A stretch of DNA of 64,000 nt from an uncultured Porphyromonadaceae bacterium (lineage in GTDB: Bacteria; Bacteroidota; Bacteroidia; Bacteroidales; Muribaculaceae): assembly GCA_947427285.1 (NCBI GenBank), contig CANEHE010000007.1, positions 1-64,000 of the forward strand. Direction: 5' to 3'. The notes under the pieces were generated by a model. That model did no database searches and had not been told where the DNA came from. It saw only the letters and a program-made list of their open reading frames with translations. Shown here piece after piece: positions 56,099 through 64,000 of this stretch. Every line of letters begins with the position of its first letter. Position 1 is the stretch's first letter. A program made the translations under genes and the position numbers.

Positions 56099-58639
56099 TC
56101 ATTCTACAATACCGGAAGGTGCCCATCCTGAGCGACGAAGCTCATCTGTCTGACGAAGTTTCTTGCCGTATGAAAAAGAATAACTGAGATCAATGACAAA
56201 GGAACGATGGCTTGATGAACTATAACCAAATGTAGTACATGCATATCTGGGATATAACGCATAACTGGAATTAGACAGCCAATCCGAACGGAATATATTG
56301 TCGGCCGAAAGTGAGACATTAAACCCATTGCGACTCCATCCTACTGACACACGATAGAATGACGGTGATGTCGATATTGAAGAAGCACTGACATATTTGT
56401 CTCTATACCGGTAGTAGGCGGAAAAATAGAAATTCTTTAGATAATAATACGCCTGTAGATCAAATGCAACATAACTCTGGGTATGATGTATCATGCCCCG
56501 GCGCGATACAGAATGGGCGTATAGACTTCCACTTAGTGTCAATGAACTGTCGAAAAGAGAAAGCCATGTGCCGAGTCCATAACTGAGATCGGCATAAAAG
56601 CCATCACGCTTATAGCTACGCAACATCATCGTATGTCCGTCTATCTCGGTCGGCACGTATACCCTTGTAACCGGTTTGTCATGCCTGTAAAACCGGGAAA
56701 AGAGAGAAACAGCGAAGTTCTGACGAGGAATCCACTGATACCTCAGGTCGCAGGCATTATATCGGAAAGCACGCAACGACGGATTTCCCTGTATGGCATC
56801 TATCTGGTTTCTGACCACAATATTCGGACTGCGTTCTGTGATAGGAATTGTCCAACTCGACATCTCGGAAGAGAACGATATACTGTTCTTTTTATTAAAA
56901 GTATAACTTCCGTATAAGTAGTAGCCTGGCAACCACTCCGAAATATATGAACTATCAAATGAAGTACGATTAAAGAAACATTTCACATCGGCATTCAATC
57001 GGAATCCTCCAAAGGATATGTTCCCACGCAAACGCATACCGATAGCCCTGCGTGACGATTTGACGGTTGCCGGATTGGAACCTGTGTATGTGATTCTATT
57101 GCCTGCCATCTCTCCGTTGACACTGAAGCCCACAGACTGAGGTCCCCAGTTCTTCTGGGCTAGAACACTCATAAATGCCGTATACGCATTTTCTTTCACG
57201 TCATTGACTACCATATCGGAGCCATCGGTATAATAATAGTCGCTGGTATTATGTCCGTAGGTAGCACTTGGACTTATTATAAGACCAAAATTGCGAGGCA
57301 GAAGAAAATGATACGTTCCGCTGAATGAAGGAGAAATATTCTTACGCCGTGTATTGCTCCGGGCAACTGATGAAATATACGCCGGTGAGGAGAATGTTGT
57401 TGCAATCTCGTCATAATTTTCCGGAGAATTGCGATATTGGAAACCAAGTGTGTTGGAGACAGTAGTTTTCTCTGTTGAATAGACTGCACGCATACTTGCG
57501 TAAGGATTATGATTTTCCCTAAGTGAGGATGTCGTATTCTCATCGCGCACCACATCACCCTCCGGCATCCCATAGATTGTTTTTATTGAAGATCCGTCAT
57601 GATGACTGCGAAAAAAAGAATAACCGGCTGCGACATCGTATGTCATCCTCTTATGCGAAAATTTCGAACTCATATTGACACTTCCACTCGGAATCACCGT
57701 CTCTTCAGAAGCATTGATCTTTGTATATCCGCCATATTCGTACTTGACCATTATAAAGTTGATCACATGCAGAGCTCCTTCAAAGCGTGGATCCGCAGGC
57801 GAATCAAGCACCTCGACACGCAACACATCCTGAGGACGCAGATCACTGATCTGTTGGGAAGTGGCAGGAAGATAATCTATAAATGTCGCGACTCCCTGTC
57901 CGGTACGGTCGGTAATGGATTTATCAATGGGATTGACCACGATAGTAGGTATTGCCATCGACAATAGAAGCGATTGACCGCCATGAGCGGCGTTTTTTTC
58001 ACGCTTAGACGGTATAAATACCGATTTGTCACCATCAATGTAACGAGTATCCGGTTTTACAGTCACATTTTTCAGATTGATCTCTTTGATAGGCATTACA
58101 ATATCTCCAAGCGTAAACCGATCACAACGACGGAATGTGGTGCGGAACCCCACACTGCTCAATTTGGCGATTATTCCGGTACGGTCACACGGGATAGAGA
58201 AGAATCCGTTGACATCGGTCGCACCATGAGTAATAACAACAGAATCCTTAGGTGTAAGAAGCATCACATTGGCATACGGGACAGGTTGTCCGTTTTCTCC
58301 GACGGCACGCCCTGTAAACCGATATTTCCCTTTTTGCATAGCTTCGACAAAGATAGATTTGCGTCGGACAATCACAGAGACCGGATTACGCCCAACCGCT
58401 TTTCGAACAGCATCAGCACCATCATCCGTATTGATATCAGCATTTACACGATAGTTTTCAAGTTCATTATATATGAAATTCAGATTCAGTTTCGGGTCGG
58501 CTCGCGCTATCTCGGACAAAGCCTCCGATAGAGGAGTATTTCTGAATCGGAAATCAAATCGTCCGGCATCAGCTTGAAAAGGGATTGCCAGGATGATAAA
58601 TAAGAAGATAATTGTGGATAACTTACGATTCATGGTCAT
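56099..58639 (-). CDS. STN-domain outer-membrane barrel protein (TonB receptor/transducer-like)
   Basis: A protein of 846 residues. A signal peptide ends QADAG; an STN domain (about 28-95, FDFRFRNTPLSEALSEIARADP) and a carboxypeptidase regulatory-like domain (about 108-190, YRFTGRAVGENGQPVPYANVML) follow. A plug-like region (TFIDYLPATSQQISDLRPQDVLRVEV, split) then leads to a long barrel (ISFGGFRLNADVKCFF, FYFSAYYRYRDKYVS) ending in FSYGKKLRQT and a polar tail. The STN domain normally contacts the anti-sigma factor, here encoded just upstream with a 4-nt overlap (58636-58639). No SusD partner follows, so this is not a standard SusCD uptake pair. Confidence 0.85.
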   Translation of the reverse strand: MTMNRKLSTIIFLFIILAIPFQADAGRFDFRFRNTPLSEALSEIARADPKLNLNFIYNELENYRVNADINTDDGADAVRKAVGRNPVSVIVRRKSIFVEAMQKGKYRFTGRAVGENGQPVPYANVMLLTPKDSVVITHGATDVNGFFSIPCDRTGIIAKLSSVGFRTTFRRCDRFTLGDIVMPIKEINLKNVTVKPDTRYIDGDKSVFIPSKREKNAAHGGQSLLLSMAIPTIVVNPIDKSITDRTGQGVATFIDYLPATSQQISDLRPQDVLRVEVLDSPADPRFEGALHVINFIMVKYEYGGYTKINASEETVIPSGSVNMSSKFSHKRMTYDVAAGYSFFRSHHDGSSIKTIYGMPEGDVVRDENTTSSLRENHNPYASMRAVYSTEKTTVSNTLGFQYRNSPENYDEIATTFSSPAYISSVARSNTRRKNISPSFSGTYHFLLPRNFGLIISPSATYGHNTSDYYYTDGSDMVVNDVKENAYTAFMSVLAQKNWGPQSVGFSVNGEMAGNRITYTGSNPATVKSSRRAIGMRLRGNISFGGFRLNADVKCFFNRTSFDSSYISEWLPGYYLYGSYTFNKKNSISFSSEMSSWTIPITERSPNIVVRNQIDAIQGNPSLRAFRYNACDLRYQWIPRQNFAVSLFSRFYRHDKPVTRVYVPTEIDGHTMMLRSYKRDGFYADLSYGLGTWLSLFDSSLTLSGSLYAHSVSRRGMIHHTQSYVAFDLQAYYYLKNFYFSAYYRYRDKYVSASSISTSPSFYRVSVGWSRNGFNVSLSADNIFRSDWLSNSSYALYPRYACTTFGYSSSSHRSFVIDLSYSFSYGKKLRQTDELRRSGWAPSGIVE

Positions 58640-59316
58640 TCTACGGTTAGTGTTTTGTTTTCGACAGAGATTCTTATCTGCTCAAAGTTATTGAGAGATT
58701 CGACCGCATCCATAAGATCCTGATTGGGATCCCACCGAAAGTAAAGTCGAAGATTTTTACGTTCAGGTGAATTATACTTCACGGAAACACCATAATGCGT
58801 GGAAATACGTTCAAGTACCTCAGAAAGTGACTTATCTTCAAACAACACCATCCCTTCGCTCACCGGTAACTCGGGAACAGATGTTTCAAATACCACGGCT
58901 GGTGTATGAATATCGTCTTTGTCTCCATTTTTACCGGAAGTATTCACAATCGTAGTTACAGACTTAATACCACCACGTTCTTTCAAAACAATACCGATAC
59001 CGCCTGCAATTGCAACTACCGCCACAGCAGCGATTGCTGCAGCAACCGCATTACGTCGGAAAAAGGATTGGCGATACGAAGTCCTTTGCGAAGTTTTAGT
59101 GAGGCCGTTGACCATACAAAACTCCTTCCAACGGGCATCCGTCTCTGCATCTGAAAGAACGGTCTGACCATGCAATGCACTTGAAGTATCGCTCATCAGA
59201 CGATAAATTTCAACTGTTTCCGGATCATTAAGGAATTTTTTCGCTTCCTCAGGAGAGTAGCGTTCGGGATGCTCGATGAAGTCGAACAAAAGGTCAGTCT
59301 TATCCATTGTGGTCAA
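58636..59316 (-). CDS. Short anti-sigma factor (FecR-type, DUF4974 C-terminal domain)
   Basis: An inner-membrane regulator of 226 residues: cytoplasmic N-terminus that would hold the sigma factor, one membrane helix (about 90-111, Ala/Val/Ile-rich) and a C-terminal DUF4974 domain (about 155-226, FEDKSLSEVLERISTHYGVSVKYN). The central FecR domain of the usual 300-plus-residue family members is missing or very reduced, so the periplasmic part is only about 115 residues. It overlaps the sigma gene by 17 nt and the barrel gene by 4 nt, a typical cell-surface signalling operon. Confidence 0.88.
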   Translation of the reverse strand: MTTMDKTDLLFDFIEHPERYSPEEAKKFLNDPETVEIYRLMSDTSSALHGQTVLSDAETDARWKEFCMVNGLTKTSQRTSYRQSFFRRNAVAAAIAAVAVVAIAGGIGIVLKERGGIKSVTTIVNTSGKNGDKDDIHTPAVVFETSVPELPVSEGMVLFEDKSLSEVLERISTHYGVSVKYNSPERKNLRLYFRWDPNQDLMDAVESLNNFEQIRISVENKTLTVE

Positions 59317-59779
59317 GTTTTTTTCTTAATATATCCAATCCTTTACGAAGATGCTTGTAGACAGCAGCCTCACTGATATCCAGTTCCTCGGCTATCTCAT
59401 GATAACTCATCCCCGAACGGAAACGCATCTCCATCACTTGTCGACATCGAAGAGACAGACAATCAGAAATTATCATGCTTATTTCCGTAAGACGCTCATC
59501 CGCGGAATTATCCTCAAGTCCGTCATCCATAGATATCAGAAGACGTATACGATGCTGAGTCTCCATGTCCCTTAATCGGTTGATACAGCGATTCCTGACA
59601 CTATTCATAAGATAGGAGGGACTTACTGGTCCAAGACCCTGATTCCGGAGGAGTGCGGTAAATACATCTTGAACCACGTCGGCAGCTGCATCTGCATCGT
59701 GAAGAATCATGACGGCGAGTCTGTGCATGGCCGCATAATTCCTCCGGAAAAGTGTCTCTATGTCGTCTAAATCATTCAT
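59300..59779 (-). CDS. ECF RNA polymerase sigma factor (sigma-70 family)
   Basis: A protein of 159 residues from ATG 59779 (MNDLDDIETLFRRNY); a GTG at 59797 is in frame but less likely. Region 2 reads LFRRNYAAMHRLAVMILHDADAAADVVQDVFTALL (split), and region 4 CLSLRCRQVMEMRFRSGMSYHEIAEELDISEAAVYKHLRKGL with its helix-turn-helix. It would be released by the adjacent anti-sigma factor when the STN barrel senses its ligand, probably activating this operon and unknown targets. Confidence 0.93.
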   Translation of the reverse strand: MNDLDDIETLFRRNYAAMHRLAVMILHDADAAADVVQDVFTALLRNQGLGPVSPSYLMNSVRNRCINRLRDMETQHRIRLLISMDDGLEDNSADERLTEISMIISDCLSLRCRQVMEMRFRSGMSYHEIAEELDISEAAVYKHLRKGLDILRKKLDHNG

Positions 59780-59910
59780 TCTATCATATAGACACACAAG
59801 TTTAAAAAAACCTTACCCTGTCAAGTATAAAAATATTCACAGATTTGCCAGACAATATTCGAATAGAGCCTACTGCTTAAAGGCTGTTTAAAAATGCTTG
59901 TTAAACAACA

Positions 59911-59945
59911 TCTAAAATAAAGGGCGGAACCTTACGGCTCCGCCC
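59911..59945 (-). terminator. Intrinsic terminator of the nuo operon
   Basis: On the minus strand GGGCGGAGCC (59945-59936) and GGTTCCGCCC (59931-59922) pair around a 4-nt loop with one mismatch, followed by TTTATTTTAGA. It lies 45 nt after the nuoN stop. Confidence 0.85.
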
Positions 59946-59990
59946 CGGAAATTGTCTATTCGGGATTTACACTGAGTGTCAATTTCAAAA

Positions 59991-61466
59991 TCAGCCAAGC
60001 CATGCCAGGAGTTGCGGAGCATCCTCTGTCACAAGTTTGCTGATAAGTCCGTATATCGGACTTACAAGACCGATAAAGATTATACCTGCGACACATATCC
60101 ACATTCCGAACCGTTCGCTTCCAGAACTGCGGAAACTGCTAACAACAGGCTCTTCAGGACTAATCCACATGGCTTTGACAACAAGAAGATAGTAATAAAG
60201 CGAAATGATAGTGTTTATCAAAGCAATCAGCACCAGCATATAGAGTGCCATTGAGTTGCTTGCTGTTACAGATGTGAAGATCAAAATCTTAGAGAAGAAA
60301 CCAGCAAATGGAGGAATACCAGCCAGAGAGAACATAGCCAATGTCATGGCAAATGAAAGCCACGGATTGCTCTTGTGAAGACCACGATAATCATCCATGC
60401 TCAATCTGCCAGTCTGGTTCTCAATGGCGGATATCACACCGAATGCACCAAGATTACTGAAGATATAGACAAGGATGTAGAAAAGCATCGATGTCATACC
60501 GATTGCATTGGCGGCAATAACGCCAAGCATTATATAACCGGCCTGGCTCACAGAAGAGAAAGCCATAAACCGTTTCATGTTTCTCTGGCGTATGGCGAAG
60601 AGGTTGCCGACAGTGATAGTAAGAATAATGATTGCATACAGCATCCATTCCCATGCATCCGGATAAACCGCCCCGAAAGCCTGCACGAAGATAATAAAGA
60701 ATGCAAAAGCAGCCGAACCTTTCGAAATAACCGAAAGATAGCTTGTGACTGCTGTCGGTGCACCCTGATATACATCGGCCGTCCAGAGATGGAACGGAAC
60801 CAGCGAGAGTTTGAAGCCGATACCGCCAAGCACGAAAGCAAGGGCAACTATAAGCATTCCGCTCATCGGACCTTCAGCTACAGCATTGGCCACATCGCCA
60901 TAATAAAGGGATCCTCCCGAAAGTCCGTAGACAAAGGACAGTCCCATCATAAGCACTGCCGAAGAGAACACAGCAGTCATGATATACTTGGCTGCGGCTT
61001 CTGCACTTTCATTATGTTTCTTATTGAATGCGACAAGAGCAGCAAGAGGGAGGGATGCCGTCTCAAGTCCGATGACAAACAAGAGGAAATGACGCGCTGA
61101 AATCATCAGATACATTCCAAAGAGCGTAGCCAGAAGCAATTCATAAAATTCTCCGCGACGCAGTTTCATATCGGGCGTGTCAGTCCACTTGAGCGACTGC
61201 ACAAGGACGATGAACACTCCGAGATTTAGAATGCATTTCAATACAAGTTCAATATGATTATTGACATACATCCCTCCGAAACATTCCTTGGGCATACATC
61301 CTGTGAAGAATATGGCAACTGTGCCAAGACCGAAAAGCACGGTAGTAAGCATACCATCGGCTTTGCGTGCCGTTTCACCTGCAAATGTATCGAACAGGAA
61401 TACGAGTATGAAGATTCCGAGTACTATCAACTCGGGTATCATTGCCGAAAACTGTGAATAATCCAT
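59991..61466 (-). CDS. nuoN: NADH-quinone oxidoreductase subunit N
   Basis: An antiporter-like proton-pumping subunit of complex I, 491 residues with about fourteen hydrophobic helices. It shows LVPFHLWTADVYQGAPTAVT (the conserved NuoN/Mrp segment), SVISKGSAAFAFFI with the pumping-channel lysine, RFMAFSSVSQAGYIMLG and LAGIPPFAGFFSKI. It is last in the operon, 33 nt after nuoM and before a strong terminator. In Bacteroidales this complex often works without the NuoEFG dehydrogenase module; that part is outside the window. Confidence 0.96.
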   Translation of the reverse strand: MDYSQFSAMIPELIVLGIFILVFLFDTFAGETARKADGMLTTVLFGLGTVAIFFTGCMPKECFGGMYVNNHIELVLKCILNLGVFIVLVQSLKWTDTPDMKLRRGEFYELLLATLFGMYLMISARHFLLFVIGLETASLPLAALVAFNKKHNESAEAAAKYIMTAVFSSAVLMMGLSFVYGLSGGSLYYGDVANAVAEGPMSGMLIVALAFVLGGIGFKLSLVPFHLWTADVYQGAPTAVTSYLSVISKGSAAFAFFIIFVQAFGAVYPDAWEWMLYAIIILTITVGNLFAIRQRNMKRFMAFSSVSQAGYIMLGVIAANAIGMTSMLFYILVYIFSNLGAFGVISAIENQTGRLSMDDYRGLHKSNPWLSFAMTLAMFSLAGIPPFAGFFSKILIFTSVTASNSMALYMLVLIALINTIISLYYYLLVVKAMWISPEEPVVSSFRSSGSERFGMWICVAGIIFIGLVSPIYGLISKLVTEDAPQLLAWLG

Positions 61467-61499
61467 TTTTCTTTTTCCGTAGTTTAAGTCAATACATTT

Positions 61500-63014
61500 T
61501 TAGATCGCAGCCTGTGTGATAGACTGGATGATAGGAACAAAGCTATGCTGAATAGTCTCGTTGATCCAATTCGGGAAACAGCCTATACCTGCTATAGCCA
61601 GAATCAGAGTCACGGTAGAGAACCGCTCAAACCAAGTGGCATCGGTCAGAGAAAGATGATGGTCGTCCTGAACCGGGCCAAGAAGCAGTTTGCCCACAAC
61701 ACGCAGAATATATACTGCTGTTATCACAATCGAGCAGGTGGCCGCTATCACGAAGCAACGGTGGAACATATCGGCATGCTCAAAAGAGCCGACGAAAATC
61801 GTCATCTCCGCAACAAATCCGGAGAGACCAGGAAGACCGAGCGAAGCAAAACCAGCAATCATATAACATACTCCCAGATAAGGCATGATTTTCATCAATC
61901 CTCCCATCTGGCGGATGTCACGTGTATGTGTACGTCCGTAAATCATACCGATAAGAGCAAAGAACAATGCTGTCATCAGACCATGAGAAAGCATCTGAAG
62001 GATCGCACCGGTCATAGCGGTCTGCGTAAGCATCAATATGGCGAAGAGCACCATGCCACAGTGTGACACCGATGAATAGGCGTTGATATACTTGAGGTCG
62101 GTCTGCACACATGCCGAGAACGCTCCATATACAATGCTTATACCTGTAAGGATGATAAATATCCATGCAAGTTCATTTGCAGCCTGAGGAAGCAGATAGA
62201 TGGCTATACGGAAGCATCCGTAACCTCCGAGTTTCATCAACACTCCAGCATGAAGCATCGAGACCGCAGTCGGAGCACATGCATGACCGTCAGGACTCCA
62301 GGTATGGAACGGGAACATCGCACCGAGCACACCGAATCCGACAAAGGTCAGACAGAACAACAGACGCTGCCAACTGGGATCTATACTTGCGTTTTTCGAT
62401 ATTTCAAGTATATTCCAGGTCAACTGACCATCCGGTCCTGAATGCCAGTAGATACCGAGTAGCCCAAGCATAAGGAATGCGGAGCCTCCCATCAGCATCA
62501 AAGTCAGCTTCATTGCCGAATATTCTTTTCGACCCGTACCCCATACACCGATAAGAAGATACATCGGAATAAGTGCTACCTCATAGAACATGAACATCGT
62601 AAAGATGTCTATCGAGATGAAGAAACCGAACACGCCTGTGGAAAGAAGTGCGAACCAAAGGAAGAAATTCTTCGGAAGCGGATTGATCTTCCAGGAAGCG
62701 AAAGTACCAGCAAACACGATGATGGCGGAAAGAAGAAGCATGAGCACCGAAATTCCGTCGACACCTACTGCGAGATGGATATTCAGAGGCTCATACCACA
62801 TCCAACTGCCGGTAAAGAGCATTTCGGATGTATCTCCGGCAGCGCGGAGATCAAGAAACCATACGCAAAGCCAAACTGCCAGCGCAAGAAGCGCGCTGGA
62901 GCACACCGTCATCACCGCACGAATGGCATTCATACTGCTGTTGCGGCAGATGCCAAGCCCGGCCATCATGACGATGGATAGGATTACAAACCAGATTAAG
63001 ATATTTCCAAACAT
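61500..63014 (-). CDS. nuoM: NADH-quinone oxidoreductase subunit M
   Basis: A second antiporter-like complex I subunit, 504 residues. Motifs include VGVDGISVLMLLLSAI, FYEVALIPMYLLIGVWG with the conserved glutamate, FPFHTWSPDGHACAPTAVSM, LKYINAYSSVSHCGMVLF and LPGLSGFVAEMTIFVG. It is flanked by nuoL (36-nt gap) and nuoN in the standard order. Confidence 0.97.
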   Translation of the reverse strand: MFGNILIWFVILSIVMMAGLGICRNSSMNAIRAVMTVCSSALLALAVWLCVWFLDLRAAGDTSEMLFTGSWMWYEPLNIHLAVGVDGISVLMLLLSAIIVFAGTFASWKINPLPKNFFLWFALLSTGVFGFFISIDIFTMFMFYEVALIPMYLLIGVWGTGRKEYSAMKLTLMLMGGSAFLMLGLLGIYWHSGPDGQLTWNILEISKNASIDPSWQRLLFCLTFVGFGVLGAMFPFHTWSPDGHACAPTAVSMLHAGVLMKLGGYGCFRIAIYLLPQAANELAWIFIILTGISIVYGAFSACVQTDLKYINAYSSVSHCGMVLFAILMLTQTAMTGAILQMLSHGLMTALFFALIGMIYGRTHTRDIRQMGGLMKIMPYLGVCYMIAGFASLGLPGLSGFVAEMTIFVGSFEHADMFHRCFVIAATCSIVITAVYILRVVGKLLLGPVQDDHHLSLTDATWFERFSTVTLILAIAGIGCFPNWINETIQHSFVPIIQSITQAAI

Positions 63015-63050
63015 AATCTACGAGTTTTTCTGCTATTGAGTAGTATGAAT

Positions 63051-64000
63051 TTAAAGAAGACAAATCCAGGTGATAGCCGCCAGAATAACAGCACCGAAGA
63101 AATACCAGAGGACATACACCTGTATATTGCCACTCTGCATCCCCTTGATAGCCACCGATGTTTTCTGGCTGATCTTCGCAAAACTGTCCATAGTTGCGTC
63201 AATCACATGGCGATCAAACCATGCTATGCTCTTACAGATGATATTGAAGATAATCGTATGCGTTATGAACATATAGATCTCATCCCAATAGAACCTGCGG
63301 TTAGCTGCCTGCCAAAGCACCGGCATTGCATTCTTCATAGCGGCCGGCTTGTTATTCTTCTTCATATAGAGCCAGGCGGCAAGTGCGATACCACAGGCTG
63401 CCACTATAAGACTGGTGACGGCGACCTGAAGTTCGATATGGATATGGTAGGGCTCACCATTCCAAGTGACAAATTCACCGAAAGGTATAAAGCCAGCCAC
63501 ACAGCTCACAGCCGCAAGCACAATCAGAGGCAACGACATCTGCCAGGGGGCATCATGAGGTTTATGTTCTTTGTAATGAGGATTCTCCTCCCACCAGAAC
63601 ACCATGAAGTACATACGGAACATATAGAAGGCAGTCAGACCGGCGACCATAGTCATCCAGGCACCCCAAAGCCAATCGTTGGCAAACATAGCCGCAAGCA
63701 TCTCATCTTTGGAGAAAAATCCGGAAAACGGCCAGATACCGGCAATGGCAAGACATCCTATCAGGAACGTCCAATGTGTAATAGGCATATACTTGCGCAA
63801 ACCTCCCATCTCGGTATAGTTGTTGGAATGCACCGCATGGATAAGCGCACCGGCTCCAAGGAACAGCAATGCCTTGAACATGGCATGCGTGAACAGATGG
63901 AACATGGAGGCCATGTATCCCATACCCTCATGAAGATCCGGACGGGCCACGCCAAGAGCGACCATCATGAATGCAATCTGGGAAATTGTGGAGAAAGCAA
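63051..64000 (-). CDS. nuoL: NADH-quinone oxidoreductase subunit L, partial (N-terminus beyond right edge)
   Basis: About 315 C-terminal residues are visible; the frame stays open to the window edge (FSTISQIAFMMVALGVARPD at the boundary), so the Met at 63968 is not the start. FHLFTHAMFKALLFLGAGALIHAVH, FLIGCLAIAGIWPFSGFFSKDEM and the C-terminal lateral helix region with final membrane segments (VLWYFFGAVILAAITWICLL) identify NuoL, the distal proton-pumping subunit. Confidence 0.95.
   Translation of the reverse strand, partial: AFSTISQIAFMMVALGVARPDLHEGMGYMASMFHLFTHAMFKALLFLGAGALIHAVHSNNYTEMGGLRKYMPITHWTFLIGCLAIAGIWPFSGFFSKDEMLAAMFANDWLWGAWMTMVAGLTAFYMFRMYFMVFWWEENPHYKEHKPHDAPWQMSLPLIVLAAVSCVAGFIPFGEFVTWNGEPYHIHIELQVAVTSLIVAACGIALAAWLYMKKNNKPAAMKNAMPVLWQAANRRFYWDEIYMFITHTIIFNIICKSIAWFDRHVIDATMDSFAKISQKTSVAIKGMQSGNIQVYVLWYFFGAVILAAITWICLL

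Noticed and set aside
60375..61100. Plus-strand open frame of 241 codons
   Set aside because: It is antisense to nuoN, which has all family motifs and the expected operon position.

Overview
The window is chromosomal DNA of a Bacteroidales bacterium, most likely Muribaculaceae (S24-7) or a close relative. Grounds: Bacteroidota-type promoters (-7 box TAnnTTTG) before many genes; few convincing Shine-Dalgarno sites; families largely confined to the phylum (DUF4924, DUF4922, DUF4270, GLPGLI, SusC-like barrels, a DUF4974 anti-sigma factor); and typical Bacteroidales gene order. The family-level call is an inference from general similarity. I saw no tRNA, rRNA, CRISPR array, insertion sequence or prophage.

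Layout. 1-3.7 kb (- strand): Crp/Fnr-like regulator, outer-membrane barrel protein and a GLPGLI protein cut by the left edge. 3.8-6.9 kb (+): DUF4924, rfbD, prfC. 6.9-9.9 kb (-): polyphosphate kinase and a Ppx/GppA phosphatase, overlapping by 4 nt. 10-14 kb (-): PadR regulator, PspC membrane protein and a TonB-type receptor with a long structured leader and a pair of operator-like sites. 14.2-16.8 kb: small barrel protein and glutamine-dependent NAD synthetase, divergent. 16.85-26.3 kb (+): one long collinear run sua5, sugar transferase, ClC channel, fmt, menD-menB-menC-menE. 26.4-28.5 kb: groES-groEL behind a sigma-54-like promoter and ahead of a terminator. 28.7-36.9 kb (+): envelope/sugar cluster (Golvesin/amidase-like giant protein, family 2 glycosyltransferase, DUF4922 HIT-like phosphorylase candidate, SpoIID/LytB, AmpG-like permease). 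36.9-40.7 kb (-): metal homeostasis (Fur-family regulator, P-type ATPase, CobW GTPase interrupted by one stop codon). 40.7-43.3 kb (-): ffh, panD, panC. 43.6-48.6 kb (+): degenerate starch-synthase-like protein, DUF4270 lipoprotein, folD, CapA, flavodoxin-like protein. 48.7-53.6 kb: AddB-like nuclease (-) and class I fumarase (+). 53.7-59.8 kb (-): two-repeat surface lipoprotein split by a frameshift, then an ECF sigma / anti-sigma / STN-barrel signalling operon. 60-64 kb (-): nuoN, nuoM and the 3' part of nuoL, the end of the complex I operon.

Three coding regions are disrupted by one change each (cobW stop at 40139, flavodoxin shift near 48549, lipoprotein shift near 55670). They may be real lesions, assembly errors or, for the flavodoxin, recoding at a GGGAAAG heptamer. 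Other points of interest are the sigma-54-type groESL promoter, a 27-bp perfect inverted repeat at 9913-9972, overlapping alternative hairpins at 11543-11588, operator-like repeats upstream of the PadR-linked receptor, and an envelope cluster with an uncharacterised HIT-like enzyme. I found nothing that is clearly a new defence or mobile system; the envelope cluster is the best candidate for undescribed biochemistry.
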